This document shows positions 63,929 to 64,000 of a stretch of 64,000 nucleotides of DNA, piece after piece. How positions within the stretch are numbered: the first letter of the stretch is position 1; every line of letters starts with the position of its first letter. Both the position numbers and the translations under genes were made by a program. A model generated the notes under the pieces. That model was not told the DNA's origin. It saw only the letters and a list, made by a program, of their open reading frames with translations, and made no database searches. This stretch comes from Sipunculus nudus. Its lineage: Eukaryota; Annelida; Sipuncula; Golfingiida; Sipunculidae. The stretch spans positions 25,567,839 to 25,631,838 of the forward strand of contig CM049316.1 of NCBI GenBank assembly GCA_026874595.1, given 5' to 3'.

Positions 63929-64000
63929 TGCGAATGTTACCAAGCGGTTTGAGCTGTCTATTGCCATTGGGACCGCTGCAAGCGTCCCCATAGCAACGAT
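63929..64000 (+). CDS. class C GPCR exon 6, partial (ECL3, start of TM7)
   Basis: After an AG at 63927-63928, one base completes the split codon of exon 5 (CT|T, Leu205). The frame then stays open to the window edge: ANVTKRF, then ELSIAIGTAASVPIAT. This would be a five-residue ECL3 with an N-V-T glycosylation sequon and the first half of TM7, which is what the topology needs here. The weak point is the acceptor: the stretch before the AG is not pyrimidine-rich. It is the best phase-compatible candidate I could find between exon 5 and the window edge. Confidence 0.45.

Larger units (their letters stand above)
38090..64000 (+). other. gene model: class C GPCR, GPR158/GPR179-like, partial at 3' end
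   Basis: Six exons join into one frame of about 228 residues that runs off the window. Intron phases in order are 0, 0, 2, 1, 2, and each exon is bounded by AG and GT. Predicted topology: TM1 about residues 8-30, TM2 38-55, TM3 70-90, TM4 118-135, TM5 153-173, TM6 187-206, TM7 from 212. Class C hallmarks are visible: ICL1 YRKNRVIKTS, ECL1 PPTRMLC, TM3 RPWFQHIGFSL followed by KSWR, a second extracellular Cys (148) to pair with Cys70, TM5 LLFLLWG, and ICL3 with E183 and R185. TM1, ECL1 and TM5 look closest to GPR158/GPR179 orphan receptors, with some resemblance to GABA-B/GPR156 in TM3. It is a plasma-membrane protein; the ligand is unknown. The family's large ectodomain is not seen. Introns are about 2.3, 11.1, 4.8, 5.7 and 1.2 kb. 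The class call is firm; the subfamily is a by-eye inference. Confidence 0.85.

Noticed and set aside
1-64000. CRISPR arrays, operons, phage or plasmid functions
   Set aside because: Repeats are microsatellites, minisatellites or transposons. Genes have introns, and no bacterial gene organisation is present.

Overview
The window is eukaryotic, from an animal. Coding sequence is broken into short exons with GT/AG borders and introns of 1.2 to 11 kb. The rest is AT-rich, with very long (TA)n and (CT)n arrays, poly-C/poly-G tracts, MITE-type DNA transposons, tRNA-derived SINE remnants and a solo LTR. The receptor found here and the repeat types suggest a marine invertebrate, perhaps a mollusc or other lophotrochozoan. 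The species cannot be fixed from this sequence. There are no operons, CRISPR arrays or bacterial features.

One gene is well supported. On the + strand from about 38.1 kb to the right edge, six exons (38173-38274, 40590-40658, 51764-51873, 56631-56827, 62547-62682 and, less surely, 63929 onward) join in compatible phases (0, 0, 2, 1, 2). They encode about 228 residues of a class C G-protein-coupled receptor: TM1 to TM6 plus the start of TM7. By eye the closest family is GPR158/GPR179. The family disulfide cysteines, the TM3 lysine and the ICL3 glutamate/arginine are present. A TATA box and an initiator sit 31 bp apart just upstream of an ATG that lies seven residues before TM1. Read literally, this promoter makes a receptor with almost no ectodomain. 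The C-terminal tail lies beyond the window.

Left half (1-38 kb): no gene I can name. It holds microsatellites, three tandem minisatellites or duplications, dispersed repeats, a pogo-like MITE nested in a (TA)n array, one hAT-like MITE, two SINE heads and a few unassigned ORFs or exon-like segments. The best of these are a 213-codon ORF at 10.0-10.6 kb and an exon-like frame at 13.57-13.76 kb.

Right half (38-64 kb): the receptor introns hold most of the recognisable mobile elements. These are a Tc1/mariner-like MITE, two PIF/Harbinger-like MITEs with TTA target duplications in opposite orientation, two hAT-like MITEs (one paired with the copy at 35.8 kb), a 713-bp antisense solo LTR, GGATCCAG-type elements with poly-G, and a three-unit 155-bp tandem array. 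One unit of that array has exon-like borders whose phase fits the receptor.

All assignments were made by eye from sequence and remembered family motifs. No searches were run.
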